The notes below the pieces were generated by a model. It saw nothing but the letters and a program-made list of their open reading frames with translations. It did no database searches and was not told where the DNA came from. A DNA stretch of 64,000 nucleotides from Butyrivibrio sp. (GTDB lineage: Bacteria; Bacillota; Clostridia; Lachnospirales; Lachnospiraceae), in the NCBI GenBank assembly GCA_015056565.1, contig SVGB01000003.1:124001-188000 (forward strand). Reading direction: 5' to 3'. Below are positions 46,985-56,494 of the stretch, one piece after another. The stretch's first letter is position 1, and each line of letters opens with the position of its first letter. The translations under genes and the position numbers were made by a program.

Positions 46985-47944
46985 TCAGTTAACTATATTT
47001 CTTGGAGTGCCATTCATCCAAGCCACGATGTTTTTCTTAACTTCATCAAGACATCTCTTTCTGGCTTCAGTGCTTGCCCAGGCAAGATGTGGTGTTACGA
47101 TAAGGCGCCCACTGTCCTGAATTTTTAAAAGCTGTGAGGTTTTTGCCATTGGCTCAGGGCTTAGTACGTCTAGTCCTGCGGCTCTGATGATTCCGCTTGC
47201 GAGAGCTTCGTAGAGGTCATCTTCTACAACCACAGCCCCTCTTGCTACATTTATGAGGATGGCTGTTTTCTTCATTTTAGAAAAAGCCTCTCTGTTAAAG
47301 AGATCTCTTGTCCTGTCGCTAAGCGGGCAATGGAGAGATATAATATCTGACCTTGTAAGCAGCTCATCAAAGCTTACCTGCTCATAGTCTGTGCAGTCGC
47401 TGTGGCCTGAGGATGCATAGAAGATCACATGTGCCCCAAAGGCTGTAGCAATCTGGGCAACCTTCCTTCCGATATTTCCCATGCCAACAATTCCATAGGT
47501 CTTGCCTGCAAGCTCTTCATAAGGGATATCCAGACAACAGAAGTGTTCCTGGTTTGCATAAGTTCCACTTTTTACAAACTCGTCATAGTGGCGGAGATTC
47601 TCCATCAGGTAAAACAGCATTGCAAAGGTATGCTGCGCAACTGAATCAGTTGAGTAGTTCACCACGTTGGCAACCTTTACTCCGTGCCTGTCGCAGGCAG
47701 GAATATTGGCGTTGTCATAACCTGTTGCAAACTCACATATAAGCTCAAGATCCGGCGCATCATCAAGGAGCTTGTCTGTGATCTGGCTCTTATTTATTAC
47801 CAGCACATTTGCTCCAGAGAGCCTTTCTTTTGCATTCTCTTCTGTCACCTTGTCGTCGTAATAAGTTACTTCTCCAAGCTCATCATATATGGTGTAGTCC
47901 ATGTCTGTTCCGACACTGTCTTTATCTGCAATAACTATCTTCAT
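46985..47944 (-). CDS. D-isomer-specific 2-hydroxyacid dehydrogenase
   Basis: A 319-residue NAD-dependent dehydrogenase. Visible are the Rossmann loop GIVGMGNIGRKVAQIA, the catalytic Arg in ALINVARGAVVVEDDL, the Glu in LDVLSPEPM and the His in IVTPHLAWAS. The substrate may be glycerate, phosphoglycerate, lactate or a related 2-keto acid; the sequence does not tell. No ACT domain is present, so it is not the long SerA form. GGAGAAAAAC precedes the ATG. It stands alone and converges with the MATE pair. Confidence 0.9.
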   Translation of the reverse strand: MKIVIADKDSVGTDMDYTIYDELGEVTYYDDKVTEENAKERLSGANVLVINKSQITDKLLDDAPDLELICEFATGYDNANIPACDRHGVKVANVVNYSTDSVAQHTFAMLFYLMENLRHYDEFVKSGTYANQEHFCCLDIPYEELAGKTYGIVGMGNIGRKVAQIATAFGAHVIFYASSGHSDCTDYEQVSFDELLTRSDIISLHCPLSDRTRDLFNREAFSKMKKTAILINVARGAVVVEDDLYEALASGIIRAAGLDVLSPEPMAKTSQLLKIQDSGRLIVTPHLAWASTEARKRCLDEVKKNIVAWMNGTPRNIVN

Positions 47945-48075
47945 GTTTTTCTCCTTATCGTGAATTGTCCTGTCATGGTATTATATCATTATATTTACAG
48001 CAAATATGTGGATTTGTTGTGACATCGGATTCGTTTTTCATTAAATCTTATTATGTGAGGTATCAGTAAACCATA

Positions 48076-49008
48076 ATGATCATCCAGACTGGCTCCCGCA
48101 CTGACATCCCTGCTTTCTATGCCGATTGGTTTGCAGAAAGGCTAAAGGAAGGCTATGTCTATGTGCGAAATCCCTACAACATGACATATGTGACCAAGTA
48201 CATACTGCACCCTTCTGTGGTGGACCTTATCAGCTTCTGTTCCAAGAACCCGGGGCCTATACTTAAGTACCTTGACCTTCTTCGCCCCTACGGAATGTAC
48301 TGGTACGTCACCATAACAGGCTACGGAAGAGACATCGAGCCTAATGTCCCTGATATTCCGGATGTTATAGAGACATTCAAGAAATTATCTGACTTTGCAG
48401 GTGTCGATTCCATGGGATGGCGCTATGACCCCATCTTCCTTGATGAGAAATATACCAGGGATTATCACCTTGAGAAGTTTGAAGAGATCGCAACTGCCCT
48501 GGATGGCTATACCCAGACAGCAGTGATCAGTTTTATAGATATCTATCAGAAGGTAAAAAAGAATTTTCCAAAGGCTACTGCCCTTGAAAAAGAAGATCGC
48601 TTGTACCTCGGGGAGCACATGGCAAAGATAGCAAAAGACCACGGCATGATCCTTCGCCCCTGCAGCGAAGGAACAGAGCTTGCCCAGTTCGGAGCAGACT
48701 GCAGCGGATGTATGACCCAGCCCATTTACGAAAAAGCTCTCCATACCAAACTGGATTTCCCCAAGATCAAGAATGCCAGAACTTCCTGCGCCTGCTTTCT
48801 TGGAAATGACATCGGCATGTACAACACCTGCCTTCACCTATGCAAGTACTGCTACGCTAACTATGACGCGGAAACTGTCCTGAAGAACAATGCCAACCAC
48901 GATCCCGCATCTCCACTTCTGATCGGAAACATAAGACCCGAAGATGAGATCCATCAGGCAGAACAAAAGAGCTGGATCGACGGCCAGTTGTCCTTTGACT
49001 TTTTATGA
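48076..49008 (+). CDS. DUF1848 family protein with a cysteine-rich C-terminal cluster
   Basis: A 310-residue cytosolic protein. The start IIQTGSRTDIPAFYADWF and GWRYDPIFL fit the DUF1848 family. Cysteines cluster late: CSGCMTQ (about 233), SCACFLGNDIGMYNTC (about 260-277) and LCKYCYANYD, so a bound iron-sulfur cluster is probable. The biochemical role of the family is unknown to me. It has its own unit; the terminator behind it is shared with the convergent isomerase gene. Confidence 0.85.
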   Translation: MIIQTGSRTDIPAFYADWFAERLKEGYVYVRNPYNMTYVTKYILHPSVVDLISFCSKNPGPILKYLDLLRPYGMYWYVTITGYGRDIEPNVPDIPDVIETFKKLSDFAGVDSMGWRYDPIFLDEKYTRDYHLEKFEEIATALDGYTQTAVISFIDIYQKVKKNFPKATALEKEDRLYLGEHMAKIAKDHGMILRPCSEGTELAQFGADCSGCMTQPIYEKALHTKLDFPKIKNARTSCACFLGNDIGMYNTCLHLCKYCYANYDAETVLKNNANHDPASPLLIGNIRPEDEIHQAEQKSWIDGQLSFDFL

Positions 49009-49046
49009 GTCAAACTGTAACGTCCCCACTGACTCACCCATAATAA

Positions 49047-49078
49047 AAGAGCCCCTTCTTGCGAAGGGGCTCTTGTTA
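49047..49078. terminator. Terminator between DUF1848 and isomerase genes
   Basis: Perfect 12-base stem AAGAGCCCCTTC (49047-49058) with GAAGGGGCTCTT (49063-49074), 4-base loop. T-rich on the plus side (TCTTGTT) and A-rich to the left, so it can act in both directions. Confidence 0.85.
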
Positions 49079-49120
49079 TCTTCAACTATATCCTGCCATA
49101 TCTGGCAATCCGTCATGCAA

Positions 49121-50605
49121 TCAGCAGCAGAAAGGATTCTCTGTTGGATAAGGAAGAGATGCAGGCTGGTTGTAGCCGATTGTCTCTGCTCCGAGATACT
49201 TGAATACCTCGAACAGTGCCTTTCCGTAGTGACCGAATGCAACTGCTCCGTGGTGAGGGAAGTTCTGCTGAATAAGTACGTGTCTGTAGAATCTGCCCAT
49301 CTCAGGAATAGCGAATACACCGATACCACCGAATGATCTTGTAGGAACGTTAAGAACTTCGCCCTGTGCAACATAAGCACGAAGGTGGTTGTCAGATGTG
49401 CTCTGAAGTCTGTAGAATGTGATATCTCCAGGAACGATATCTCCTTCAAGAGTTCCCTGTGTAACTTCCTCAGGAAGGTTACGAGCCATAATTCTCTGGA
49501 ACTTCATCTCGCAGCTAGCAAGCTTGCTTGTGCATGTATTTCCGCAGTGGAAGCCCATGAATGTATCTGTGTGCTTGTAGTTGCCGAACTTGCCCTTGAT
49601 GGACTCTTCGTACATGTCTGCAGGTACAGAGTTGTTGATATCAAGAAGAGTAACAGAATCATTACTTACGCATGTTCCGATAAACTCTGAAAGTGCACCG
49701 TAGATATCAACCTCACATGATACAGGGATTCCTCTTCCTGTAAGTCTTGAGTTTACATAGCAAGGAACGAATCCGAACTGTGTCTGGAATGCAGGCCAGC
49801 ACTTACCAGCGATACATACATACTTCTTGTAGCCTCTGTGCTCCTCGATCCAGTCAAGAAGTGTAAGCTCGTACTGAGCAAGCTTAGCAAGGATCTCAGG
49901 CTTCTTGTTTCCTGCGCCAAGTTCTGCTTCCATATCCTTAACAACATCTGGAATTCTAGGATCGTTATCATGCTTGTGGAATGCTTCGAAGAGGTCAAGC
50001 TCTGAGTTCTCTTCGATCTCTGCGCCCATGTTGAAGATCTGCTTGATTGGAGCGTTGCAAGCAAGGAAGTTCATAGGACGAGGGCCAAAGCTGATGATCT
50101 TAAGATCACGAACACCAACGATTGCTCTTGCGATAGGCACGAACTCGTTGATCATCTTAGCGCACTCCTCAGCAGTTCCTACTGGATACTCTGGGATATA
50201 AGCCTTTGTGTTTCTGATGTAGAGGTTGTAGCTTGCATTGAGCATTCCGCAGTAAGCATCTCCTCTGCCATCGATAAGATCATTCTGTGACTCCTCAGCT
50301 GCTGCACAGAACATGATAGGTCCATCAAAGTGCTTAGCAAGCAGGGTTTCAGAAATTTCTGGTCCGAAGTTTCCAAGATATACGCATAGAGCGTTACATC
50401 CGTTTTTCTTGATATCCTCAAGAGCCTCTACCATCTGAGTCTCGCTCTCGATGATACATACAGGACACTCATAAACGTCCTTGTCATTGAAATTTTTCTT
50501 GTAGGCCTCAGCTAAAGCCTTTCTTCTGTTAACTGCAAGTGAAGCTGGGAAACAGTCTCTACTTACTGCAACTAAGCCAATTTTTACCTCTGGAATGTTG
50601 ATCAT
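49121..50605 (-). CDS. L-fucose/L-arabinose isomerase family protein, likely the sugar isomerase of the xylan locus
   Basis: A 494-residue enzyme of the L-fucose/L-arabinose isomerase fold (IGLVAVSRDCFPASLAV, CNALCVYLGNFGPE, the C-terminal NFPHHGAVAFGHYGKALFEVF). These enzymes use Mn2+ to interconvert aldoses and ketoses. It lies 75 bases behind a xylulokinase inside a locus for glucuronoxylan, so D-xylose or L-arabinose rather than L-fucose is a plausible substrate. The family normally takes L-fucose, D-arabinose or L-arabinose, and no classical XylA is visible here. Ribosome binding site AAAGGGGAT. Confidence 0.82.
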   Translation of the reverse strand: MINIPEVKIGLVAVSRDCFPASLAVNRRKALAEAYKKNFNDKDVYECPVCIIESETQMVEALEDIKKNGCNALCVYLGNFGPEISETLLAKHFDGPIMFCAAAEESQNDLIDGRGDAYCGMLNASYNLYIRNTKAYIPEYPVGTAEECAKMINEFVPIARAIVGVRDLKIISFGPRPMNFLACNAPIKQIFNMGAEIEENSELDLFEAFHKHDNDPRIPDVVKDMEAELGAGNKKPEILAKLAQYELTLLDWIEEHRGYKKYVCIAGKCWPAFQTQFGFVPCYVNSRLTGRGIPVSCEVDIYGALSEFIGTCVSNDSVTLLDINNSVPADMYEESIKGKFGNYKHTDTFMGFHCGNTCTSKLASCEMKFQRIMARNLPEEVTQGTLEGDIVPGDITFYRLQSTSDNHLRAYVAQGEVLNVPTRSFGGIGVFAIPEMGRFYRHVLIQQNFPHHGAVAFGHYGKALFEVFKYLGAETIGYNQPASLPYPTENPFCC

Positions 50606-50680
50606 AATTTATCCCCTTTCCTTGCGGGTACTCCCGCGTAAATATGTGTTTACTGCCATACCCTTATGGCGTTTATTACG

Positions 50681-52219
50681 TTACAGCTCTGACAGCTGTT
50701 TGTAATCATCTTTAAGGTCTGCATAGAGCTTCTTGTAAAGCTCGTGATATGCAGCGTACTTCTTAGCGTTATCTGCTACAGGCTCTGTCTCTTTTGCCTT
50801 GGTGATGAGCTTATCAGCAGCTTCCTGAACGCTTGTGTATACTCCGCTTCCTACGCCTGCAAGAATTGCTACTCCAAGGGCAGGTCCCTGCTCCTGATTT
50901 ATGGTTGCTACCTTGCACTGGTACAGGTCTGAGAGCATCTGTCTCCAGATCTTGCTCTTTCCACCGCCGCCGCAGGCCATCATCTCTTTTACGCTGATGC
51001 CCATCTCTTTAAGGATGTCATTGCAGTCGCAGAGTGAATAGGATACACCTTCCATTACTGCGCGAAGCAGATGCTTTCTAGTGTGGATTCCTGAAAGTCC
51101 AAAGAATACACCTCTTGCCTTGTCATCCAGATGAGGAGTTCTCTCGCCGTTAAGATATGGCAAATAGATAAGTCTGTCACTTCCAACAGGAACTGTCTCG
51201 ATGTCGGCATTTATAAGGTCATAAGGGTCAACGCCCTTTTCCTTGGCTTCTTCAATGTAGCTCTGGCAGAAGTTATCTCTGAACCACTTAAGTGAGAATC
51301 CTGCTGCCTGGGTAACACCCATGATGTGCCATGCGCCAGGTACTGCGCAGCAACATGTGTGAACTCTTCCCTTAGGGTCAATGCTGACCTTGTCTGTGTG
51401 AGCAAATACAACTCCGCTGGTTCCGATGGTTGTGAAGGCTGTTCCCTCTCTAACTACGCCGGTTCCGATAGCTGCTGCTGCATTGTCTCCAGCTCCGCCA
51501 ACTACAACTGTGTCTGTTGTAAGCCCAAGCTGCGCAGCAGCTTCGCTTGTGAGCTTGCCTGTAACTTCGCAGGACTCATGCATCTTGCCAAGAAGTGACT
51601 TGTCGATATTAAGCTTGTCAAGCACTTCATCTGACCAGCATCTGTGTGCCACATCCATGAGCTGCATTCCGGAAGCATCTGAAACCTCTGTCGCGAACTC
51701 TCCTGTAAGGACATATCTGATGTAGTCCTTAGGAAGAAGGATGTGTCTGCAGCGCTTGTAATTCTCTGGTTCCTTGTTTCTTACCCAGAGGATTTTGGCT
51801 GCTGTCCAACCTGTAAGAGGTGGATTAGCTGTGATCTCGATCCACTTCTCTCTTGGCATGATCTTCAGCATTTCCTCAACTTCATCACCAGTTCTCTGAT
51901 CACACCAGATAATGGATGGTCTTATAACTTCCCCATTTTCGTCAAGCATTACAAGACCGTGCATCTGTCCGGAAATACCAATTCCCTTGATGTCGGAAGC
52001 GTTAGCTACCTTGCCGCTTGAAACAGCCTCTTTTACAACAGCTGCCACAGTCTCAAGTGAAGCCTTCTTCCAGTCAGATGGCTCCTGCTCAGCCCAGCCA
52101 TTCTGAGGTGTGTACATTGGATACTCGTAGGCCTTCTCAGCTATAACTGTTCCATTCTCATCGAAAAGAACTGTCTTGGTAGCGGAGGTTCCTACATCAA
52201 TACCTATGAGATAATTCAT
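50681..52219 (-). CDS. xylB: Xylulokinase
   Basis: A 512-residue FGGY-family kinase. The N terminus MNYLIGIDVGTSATKTVLFD holds the first phosphate-binding loop, KGIGISGQMHGLVMLD is the XylB substrate loop, and FTTIGTSGVVFAHTDKV and AMMEGVSYSLCD belong to the ATP site. It phosphorylates D-xylulose to xylulose-5-phosphate. It has a good promoter and operator-like palindrome of its own and a GAAAGGGG ribosome binding site; the isomerase gene is downstream in the same direction, so they form a two-gene unit. Confidence 0.93.
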   Translation of the reverse strand: MNYLIGIDVGTSATKTVLFDENGTVIAEKAYEYPMYTPQNGWAEQEPSDWKKASLETVAAVVKEAVSSGKVANASDIKGIGISGQMHGLVMLDENGEVIRPSIIWCDQRTGDEVEEMLKIMPREKWIEITANPPLTGWTAAKILWVRNKEPENYKRCRHILLPKDYIRYVLTGEFATEVSDASGMQLMDVAHRCWSDEVLDKLNIDKSLLGKMHESCEVTGKLTSEAAAQLGLTTDTVVVGGAGDNAAAAIGTGVVREGTAFTTIGTSGVVFAHTDKVSIDPKGRVHTCCCAVPGAWHIMGVTQAAGFSLKWFRDNFCQSYIEEAKEKGVDPYDLINADIETVPVGSDRLIYLPYLNGERTPHLDDKARGVFFGLSGIHTRKHLLRAVMEGVSYSLCDCNDILKEMGISVKEMMACGGGGKSKIWRQMLSDLYQCKVATINQEQGPALGVAILAGVGSGVYTSVQEAADKLITKAKETEPVADNAKKYAAYHELYKKLYADLKDDYKQLSEL

Positions 52220-52251
52220 ACCTTGCCCCTTTCTACTGCGCTATATGGGTA

Positions 52252-52301
52252 ATTATAACTTGTACACCTATCCCATACAACTAGAGTATCATTATTGATA
52301 C
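52252..52301 (-). promoter_or_regulatory. Promoter and operator-like palindrome of xylB
   Basis: Minus strand TTGTAT (52280-52275), 17-base spacer, perfect TATAAT (52257-52252). A perfect inverted repeat GTATCA-TTAT-TGATAC (52286-52301) lies five bases upstream of the -35 box, in the position of an activator site. The regulator is unknown. Confidence 0.65.
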
Positions 52302-52381
52302 AAAACTTACATTGTCATAGATTGCAGAAAATATCAGCAAATTTTTATACATAATTTCTGATGCTTGTATTTTAAATAAGC

Positions 52382-54484
52382 TCAAATAGTTACATCTTTT
52401 TCAAGACAACTTACACCAGTAAGCTCTTTTGAGCGCTCATCAGGCTGACTTGTTCCTGCATATATCTTGAAGCTATGTGAAAAGACATCTCTGTTTCCAT
52501 CTTCATCTACTGATGTGAATGCTCTTCTTGGAAGCTCCACCGTAATCTCTTTCTCCTCACCTGCAGCAAGTTCAAATCTCTCAAAACCTGCAAGACATGG
52601 GTTAGGGATAGCCAGCTCATAGCCTGTATCCTTAACGTAGATCTGAAGGACATCTGAAGTCTTAACAGCACCTTCGTTTACCATTGTTACCTTAACTGTA
52701 GCGCCATCAGCTGTTGCATTTACCTCCATCTCTTTTGCCCTGCACTTACCATAGGTAAGACCATATCCAAATGGATAGAGAGGCTTGCCAGTGAAGTACC
52801 TGTAGGTCCTGTTCTTCATGGAGTAATCCCTGAAGTCTGGAAGGTCGTCAGTGCTGCTGTAGAAGGTTACAGGAAGCTTGCCTGAAGGTGACACATCACC
52901 AAAGAGGATATCCGCTACATCTGCGCCGCCTTTTGCTCCCGGGTACCATGCCTGGATAACAGCTGCTGCCTTCTCCTGGGCCACACCGAGGTTTATGGCA
53001 CTACCTGACATATTGATAACGATGGTAGGTTTATTGCAGTCAAGAACTGAATTAAGGAGCTGTCTCTGAGGGATAGGAAGTTCAAGGTTTACCTTGTCTC
53101 CAGATGCAAACTGGTTACCTGCATCTCCCTCTTCGCCCTCAAGGTTCTCATCAAGACCTACTACAACAACCATCACATCTGAGTAGTCTGCAATGGTCTG
53201 AACCTCTGAAAGTCTGTCAGGATAGTCCTGATCTGAGAGGTTGCTAAGGTTTGGCTTCCAGAGATCGCAGCCCTCTGAATAAAGAACTCTTACGTCTCCT
53301 TCTACCTTGTCCTCGATGCCCTCAAGAACTGTCACAAACCTTGATGAGGTTCCGTGATAGTTACCCATAAGAGCGATCCTTGAATCAGCGTTAGGTCCAA
53401 CTACGCCAATGGTCTTAAGCTTTGTCTTATCAAGAGGAAGAAGTCCATTGTTCTTAAGAAGGACTATTCCCTCGGCTGCTGCCTTGTGTGCCACTTTCTG
53501 GTGCTCATCACACTCAACAACAGTAAATGGTATATTGTCGAACTCAGTCTTATCAAACATTCCAAGAAGGAATCTTGTGGTAAAGAGCCTTACGCAGGAC
53601 TCTGTTATCTGTTCCTCAGTGATAAGACCAGCTCTGTAAGCGTTCATCATCTTCTGATATGTGCATCCGCAGTTTACATCGCACCCCATATCAAGGGCCA
53701 GTTTAACTGATTCCTCAGCTGTTGCTGTGACCTTGTGGTTCTCGTGGAAGTCTCTGATAGCCCAGCAGTCTGATACAAAGTGGCCTTCAAATCCCCACTT
53801 GCCTCTAAGGAGATCCACCATAAGTGGCTTGTTGGCGCAGCAGGGCTCTCCGTTAGTCCTGTTGTAAGCACCCATGACAGCCTCTACATGTCCGTCCTTA
53901 ACACAGGTCTCAAAGGCTGGAAGGTAAGTCTCCTCAAGGTCCTTCTTGGAAGCCTTGGCATCAAAGAAGTGTCTGTCGCCCTCAGGTCCTGAGTGAACAG
54001 CAAAATGCTTGGCGCAGGCTGCTGCCTTCATGTACTCTCCATCTCCCTGGATTCCCTTGATAAATGGAACTGCAAGGGCTCCTGTAAGATATGGATCCTC
54101 TCCATAAGTCTCATGACCTCTGCCCCATCTTGGGTCACGGAAGATGTTTACGTTTGGTGACCAGAAGGTAAGTCCCTTGTAGATATCCCTGTCACCGCGC
54201 TTTGCCTGCTCGTTGTACTTAGCACGGCCTTCCTCAGCGATAACTTCTCCCACCTCTTTCATAAGGTCTTTATCAAAGGCTGCTGCCATTCCGATCGCCT
54301 GTGGGAACATGGTAGCTGTGCCCGCCCTTGCCACGCCGTGAAGAGCCTCATTCCACCAGTTGTATGCAGGAACTCCAAGTCTGTCGATGGCAGGAGAATC
54401 ATACCTAAGCTGTGATGCCTTCTCCTCCACTGTCATCTTGGAAACCAGCTCTTTTGCGCGCTTCCTTGCTTCTTCTCTGTTCAT
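52382..54484 (-). CDS. GH3 beta-xylosidase (intracellular)
   Basis: A 700-residue glycoside hydrolase family 3 enzyme. The N-terminal barrel has NWWNEALHGVARAG and FRDPRWGRGHETYGEDP, with the nucleophile Asp in GHFVSDCWAI. The middle sandwich domain carries KNNGLLPLDK, and a C-terminal fibronectin-like domain ends the protein. The substrate-binding segments favour beta-xylosidase, and the context (xylB, ABC importer, alpha-glucuronidases) supports xylo-oligosaccharides; an alpha-arabinosidase side activity is possible. There is no signal peptide, so it acts on imported oligomers in the cytosol. GAGGG lies nine bases before the ATG. Confidence 0.9.
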   Translation of the reverse strand: MNREEARKRAKELVSKMTVEEKASQLRYDSPAIDRLGVPAYNWWNEALHGVARAGTATMFPQAIGMAAAFDKDLMKEVGEVIAEEGRAKYNEQAKRGDRDIYKGLTFWSPNVNIFRDPRWGRGHETYGEDPYLTGALAVPFIKGIQGDGEYMKAAACAKHFAVHSGPEGDRHFFDAKASKKDLEETYLPAFETCVKDGHVEAVMGAYNRTNGEPCCANKPLMVDLLRGKWGFEGHFVSDCWAIRDFHENHKVTATAEESVKLALDMGCDVNCGCTYQKMMNAYRAGLITEEQITESCVRLFTTRFLLGMFDKTEFDNIPFTVVECDEHQKVAHKAAAEGIVLLKNNGLLPLDKTKLKTIGVVGPNADSRIALMGNYHGTSSRFVTVLEGIEDKVEGDVRVLYSEGCDLWKPNLSNLSDQDYPDRLSEVQTIADYSDVMVVVVGLDENLEGEEGDAGNQFASGDKVNLELPIPQRQLLNSVLDCNKPTIVINMSGSAINLGVAQEKAAAVIQAWYPGAKGGADVADILFGDVSPSGKLPVTFYSSTDDLPDFRDYSMKNRTYRYFTGKPLYPFGYGLTYGKCRAKEMEVNATADGATVKVTMVNEGAVKTSDVLQIYVKDTGYELAIPNPCLAGFERFELAAGEEKEITVELPRRAFTSVDEDGNRDVFSHSFKIYAGTSQPDERSKELTGVSCLEKDVTI

Positions 54485-54606
54485 TGTTATACCCTCAATA
54501 TTCTCAATATAATTGGTGTTAATGCTACTGATTCTATTCTATATTTTAAGGACAGGCTTATCTCACCACATCTTGCCATGTTGTTATCAAAAGTTACCAT
54601 CAAGGC

Positions 54607-54640
54607 AAAAAAATAGGAGCCGTGAATGAACACGACTCCT
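54607..54640 (-). terminator. Rho-independent terminator after the solute-binding protein gene
   Basis: Ten-base arms 54615-54624 and 54631-54640 (one G-U pair on the minus strand), 6-base loop, followed on the minus strand by ATTTTTTTG. It lies 54 bases after the stop. It splits the transporter genes from the GH3 gene, whose ribosome binding site lies 120 bases on. Confidence 0.8.
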
Positions 54641-54694
54641 CCTCTTAAAGGTTTTTATGTTAATGGCAAAAATTGTAGCTTTTATTTCTGATCA

Positions 54695-56416
54695 TCAAGG
54701 AAGCATATCAGCATCGCCGAAGTACTCAGCCCACTTAGCTGCTCTCTCGTCCATGATAGCCTGTCCGCCTGATGAAAGGTAATCTGACATGTAGCTGTCC
54801 CAAACAGAATCGAAATCTGCTGTAGAAGCAACAACTGCGTTGTCATAGATCTGGTCTCTCTTTGATGAAAGAGTATCACCAACACCAGCCTCAGCCTCGA
54901 TAACACCAACGTTTACGTTGATTGGCTCAAGACCATCTGCAAGAGAGATCTTGTTAGCTGCATCTACAAGCTCAGGATCTGCCTCCGCATAGCCGTATGC
55001 GATTGAAAGGTTTGCAAGGTCCCAGTCACCAAAGTATGTTCCGTTACATGTGATTGTGTAGTCGATGTTCTTACCGGAGTTCTGGATTGCATCGCCTTCA
55101 GCAGCCTTGATCTGGATAGCGCCGCTCTCAAGTACTTCGTGTGTAACACCCTCATCACCTGCCTGGAGGTACTTGATTGTCTCAGGCTTGGAGATGAAGT
55201 CAAGGTAAAGAAGTGAAGCAAGAGGCTCATCGTTTGTTGTAGGGAAGAAGATCTTTCTGTCGCCTGCTGTTGAGTAGAGCCACTTAGCATACTTGCCGTC
55301 TGAGTTCTTGAAGCAGTCAACTGCTACGAACTTAGCATCTTCGCCAACGTTTCTCTTAAGGTTTGCGTTGATTGAATCTTCGCCGTTTCTGAATACGTAA
55401 TCCCAGTTGTGCTGGAATGCACCAACATAACCAGCCTTGATCATATCGTCCTCTGTTGTGTCTCCGCTTCCATAAAGAGCGAAATCCTTCCACATAAGGC
55501 CGTCGTTGTACCACTTGTTAAGGAGCTTAACAGCTTCCTTTGTCTGAGGCTCTGTAACCATTCTGTCATCAAATCCGTTGATGTAGTACTCTTTGTCTGT
55601 GATCTTTGGATCCATGAAGGATGTGATGATGTTGCTTGCTCTCCATCCGATATCATAGCTTGTTGAGAAAGGAACCATCTTGGAAGCATCCTTGCCAAGA
55701 AGAGTATCTGCGTTGTCTCTGAATGCTACAAGCATATCCTCGAACTCCTGAGTTGTTGTAGGAGCCTTCATGTTAAGAGCATCAAGCCAGTCCTGACGAA
55801 CGAAAGTAACGATTCTCTGCTGCTCAGCTCTTCTGCCTTCGATAGCCCAAACAGATCCTGTCTTAGGATCCTTGTCCCAAAGCATGTTTGTATCTTCAAG
55901 CCAAGCCCAAAGGTTTGGTGTGTCTGCCTTGTAATCCTCGATCATGTCCTTAAGGTCGATAACACCGCCCATATCAGCATATGTAAGAACAGTAGGATAG
56001 CTGTATGTTACGCAGATGTCTGGAGCTTCCTGAGCTGCAAGGAGGTTGTTGATATCCTCTGTCTCTGTCCATCTTGGAACCTTCTTGAAAGTAACTTCTA
56101 CGTTGTGCTCTTCAAGCATTCCCTTCTTGATGTACTCTGTGTACATGTTGTTCTCAGGATCTGATCCGCCGTCATTTCCTCTGTCATAGATCTCAACTGT
56201 GATAGATCTTGTGTCAGCGAACTTACCATCTGTAAGCTCTGATGATCCAGCTGGCTCTGCCTCTGCAGTAGCCTCTGTCTGTGTCTGCTCAGTCGCAGTT
56301 GCGTCTGTACCTGTTGTCTCGGTACTTGTTGCTGTTCCCCCGTTTGACTGTCCGCAGGCAACGATTGAAAGTGCCATAGCAGAAGCAAGGAGCATGGATA
56401 ATACCTTTTTCTTCAT
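54695..56416 (-). CDS. LplA-type extracellular solute-binding lipoprotein (aldouronate importer)
   Basis: A 573-residue lipoprotein. The signal peptide ends in the lipobox LSIVAC with Cys21, followed by a Thr/Ala/Glu-rich linker to about residue 60 and a large family 1-type solute-binding domain (DICVTYSYPTVLTYADMGGV). The length fits the LplA group, which is longer than maltose-binding proteins and is linked to oligosaccharides such as aldouronates. It is the third gene of the importer set; an extra hairpin ATCCC-N6-GGGAT in the 78-base gap before it may raise its level over the permeases. No ATPase gene is nearby; a shared MsmK-like ATPase is likely. Confidence 0.88.
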   Translation of the reverse strand: MKKKVLSMLLASAMALSIVACGQSNGGTATSTETTGTDATATEQTQTEATAEAEPAGSSELTDGKFADTRSITVEIYDRGNDGGSDPENNMYTEYIKKGMLEEHNVEVTFKKVPRWTETEDINNLLAAQEAPDICVTYSYPTVLTYADMGGVIDLKDMIEDYKADTPNLWAWLEDTNMLWDKDPKTGSVWAIEGRRAEQQRIVTFVRQDWLDALNMKAPTTTQEFEDMLVAFRDNADTLLGKDASKMVPFSTSYDIGWRASNIITSFMDPKITDKEYYINGFDDRMVTEPQTKEAVKLLNKWYNDGLMWKDFALYGSGDTTEDDMIKAGYVGAFQHNWDYVFRNGEDSINANLKRNVGEDAKFVAVDCFKNSDGKYAKWLYSTAGDRKIFFPTTNDEPLASLLYLDFISKPETIKYLQAGDEGVTHEVLESGAIQIKAAEGDAIQNSGKNIDYTITCNGTYFGDWDLANLSIAYGYAEADPELVDAANKISLADGLEPINVNVGVIEAEAGVGDTLSSKRDQIYDNAVVASTADFDSVWDSYMSDYLSSGGQAIMDERAAKWAEYFGDADMLP

Positions 56417-56494
56417 AACTTTACCTCCATTATTGTTTGTTGATAGATAATATGTGATCCCTCATTGGGGATAGGATCCGTAAATTATATTCGA

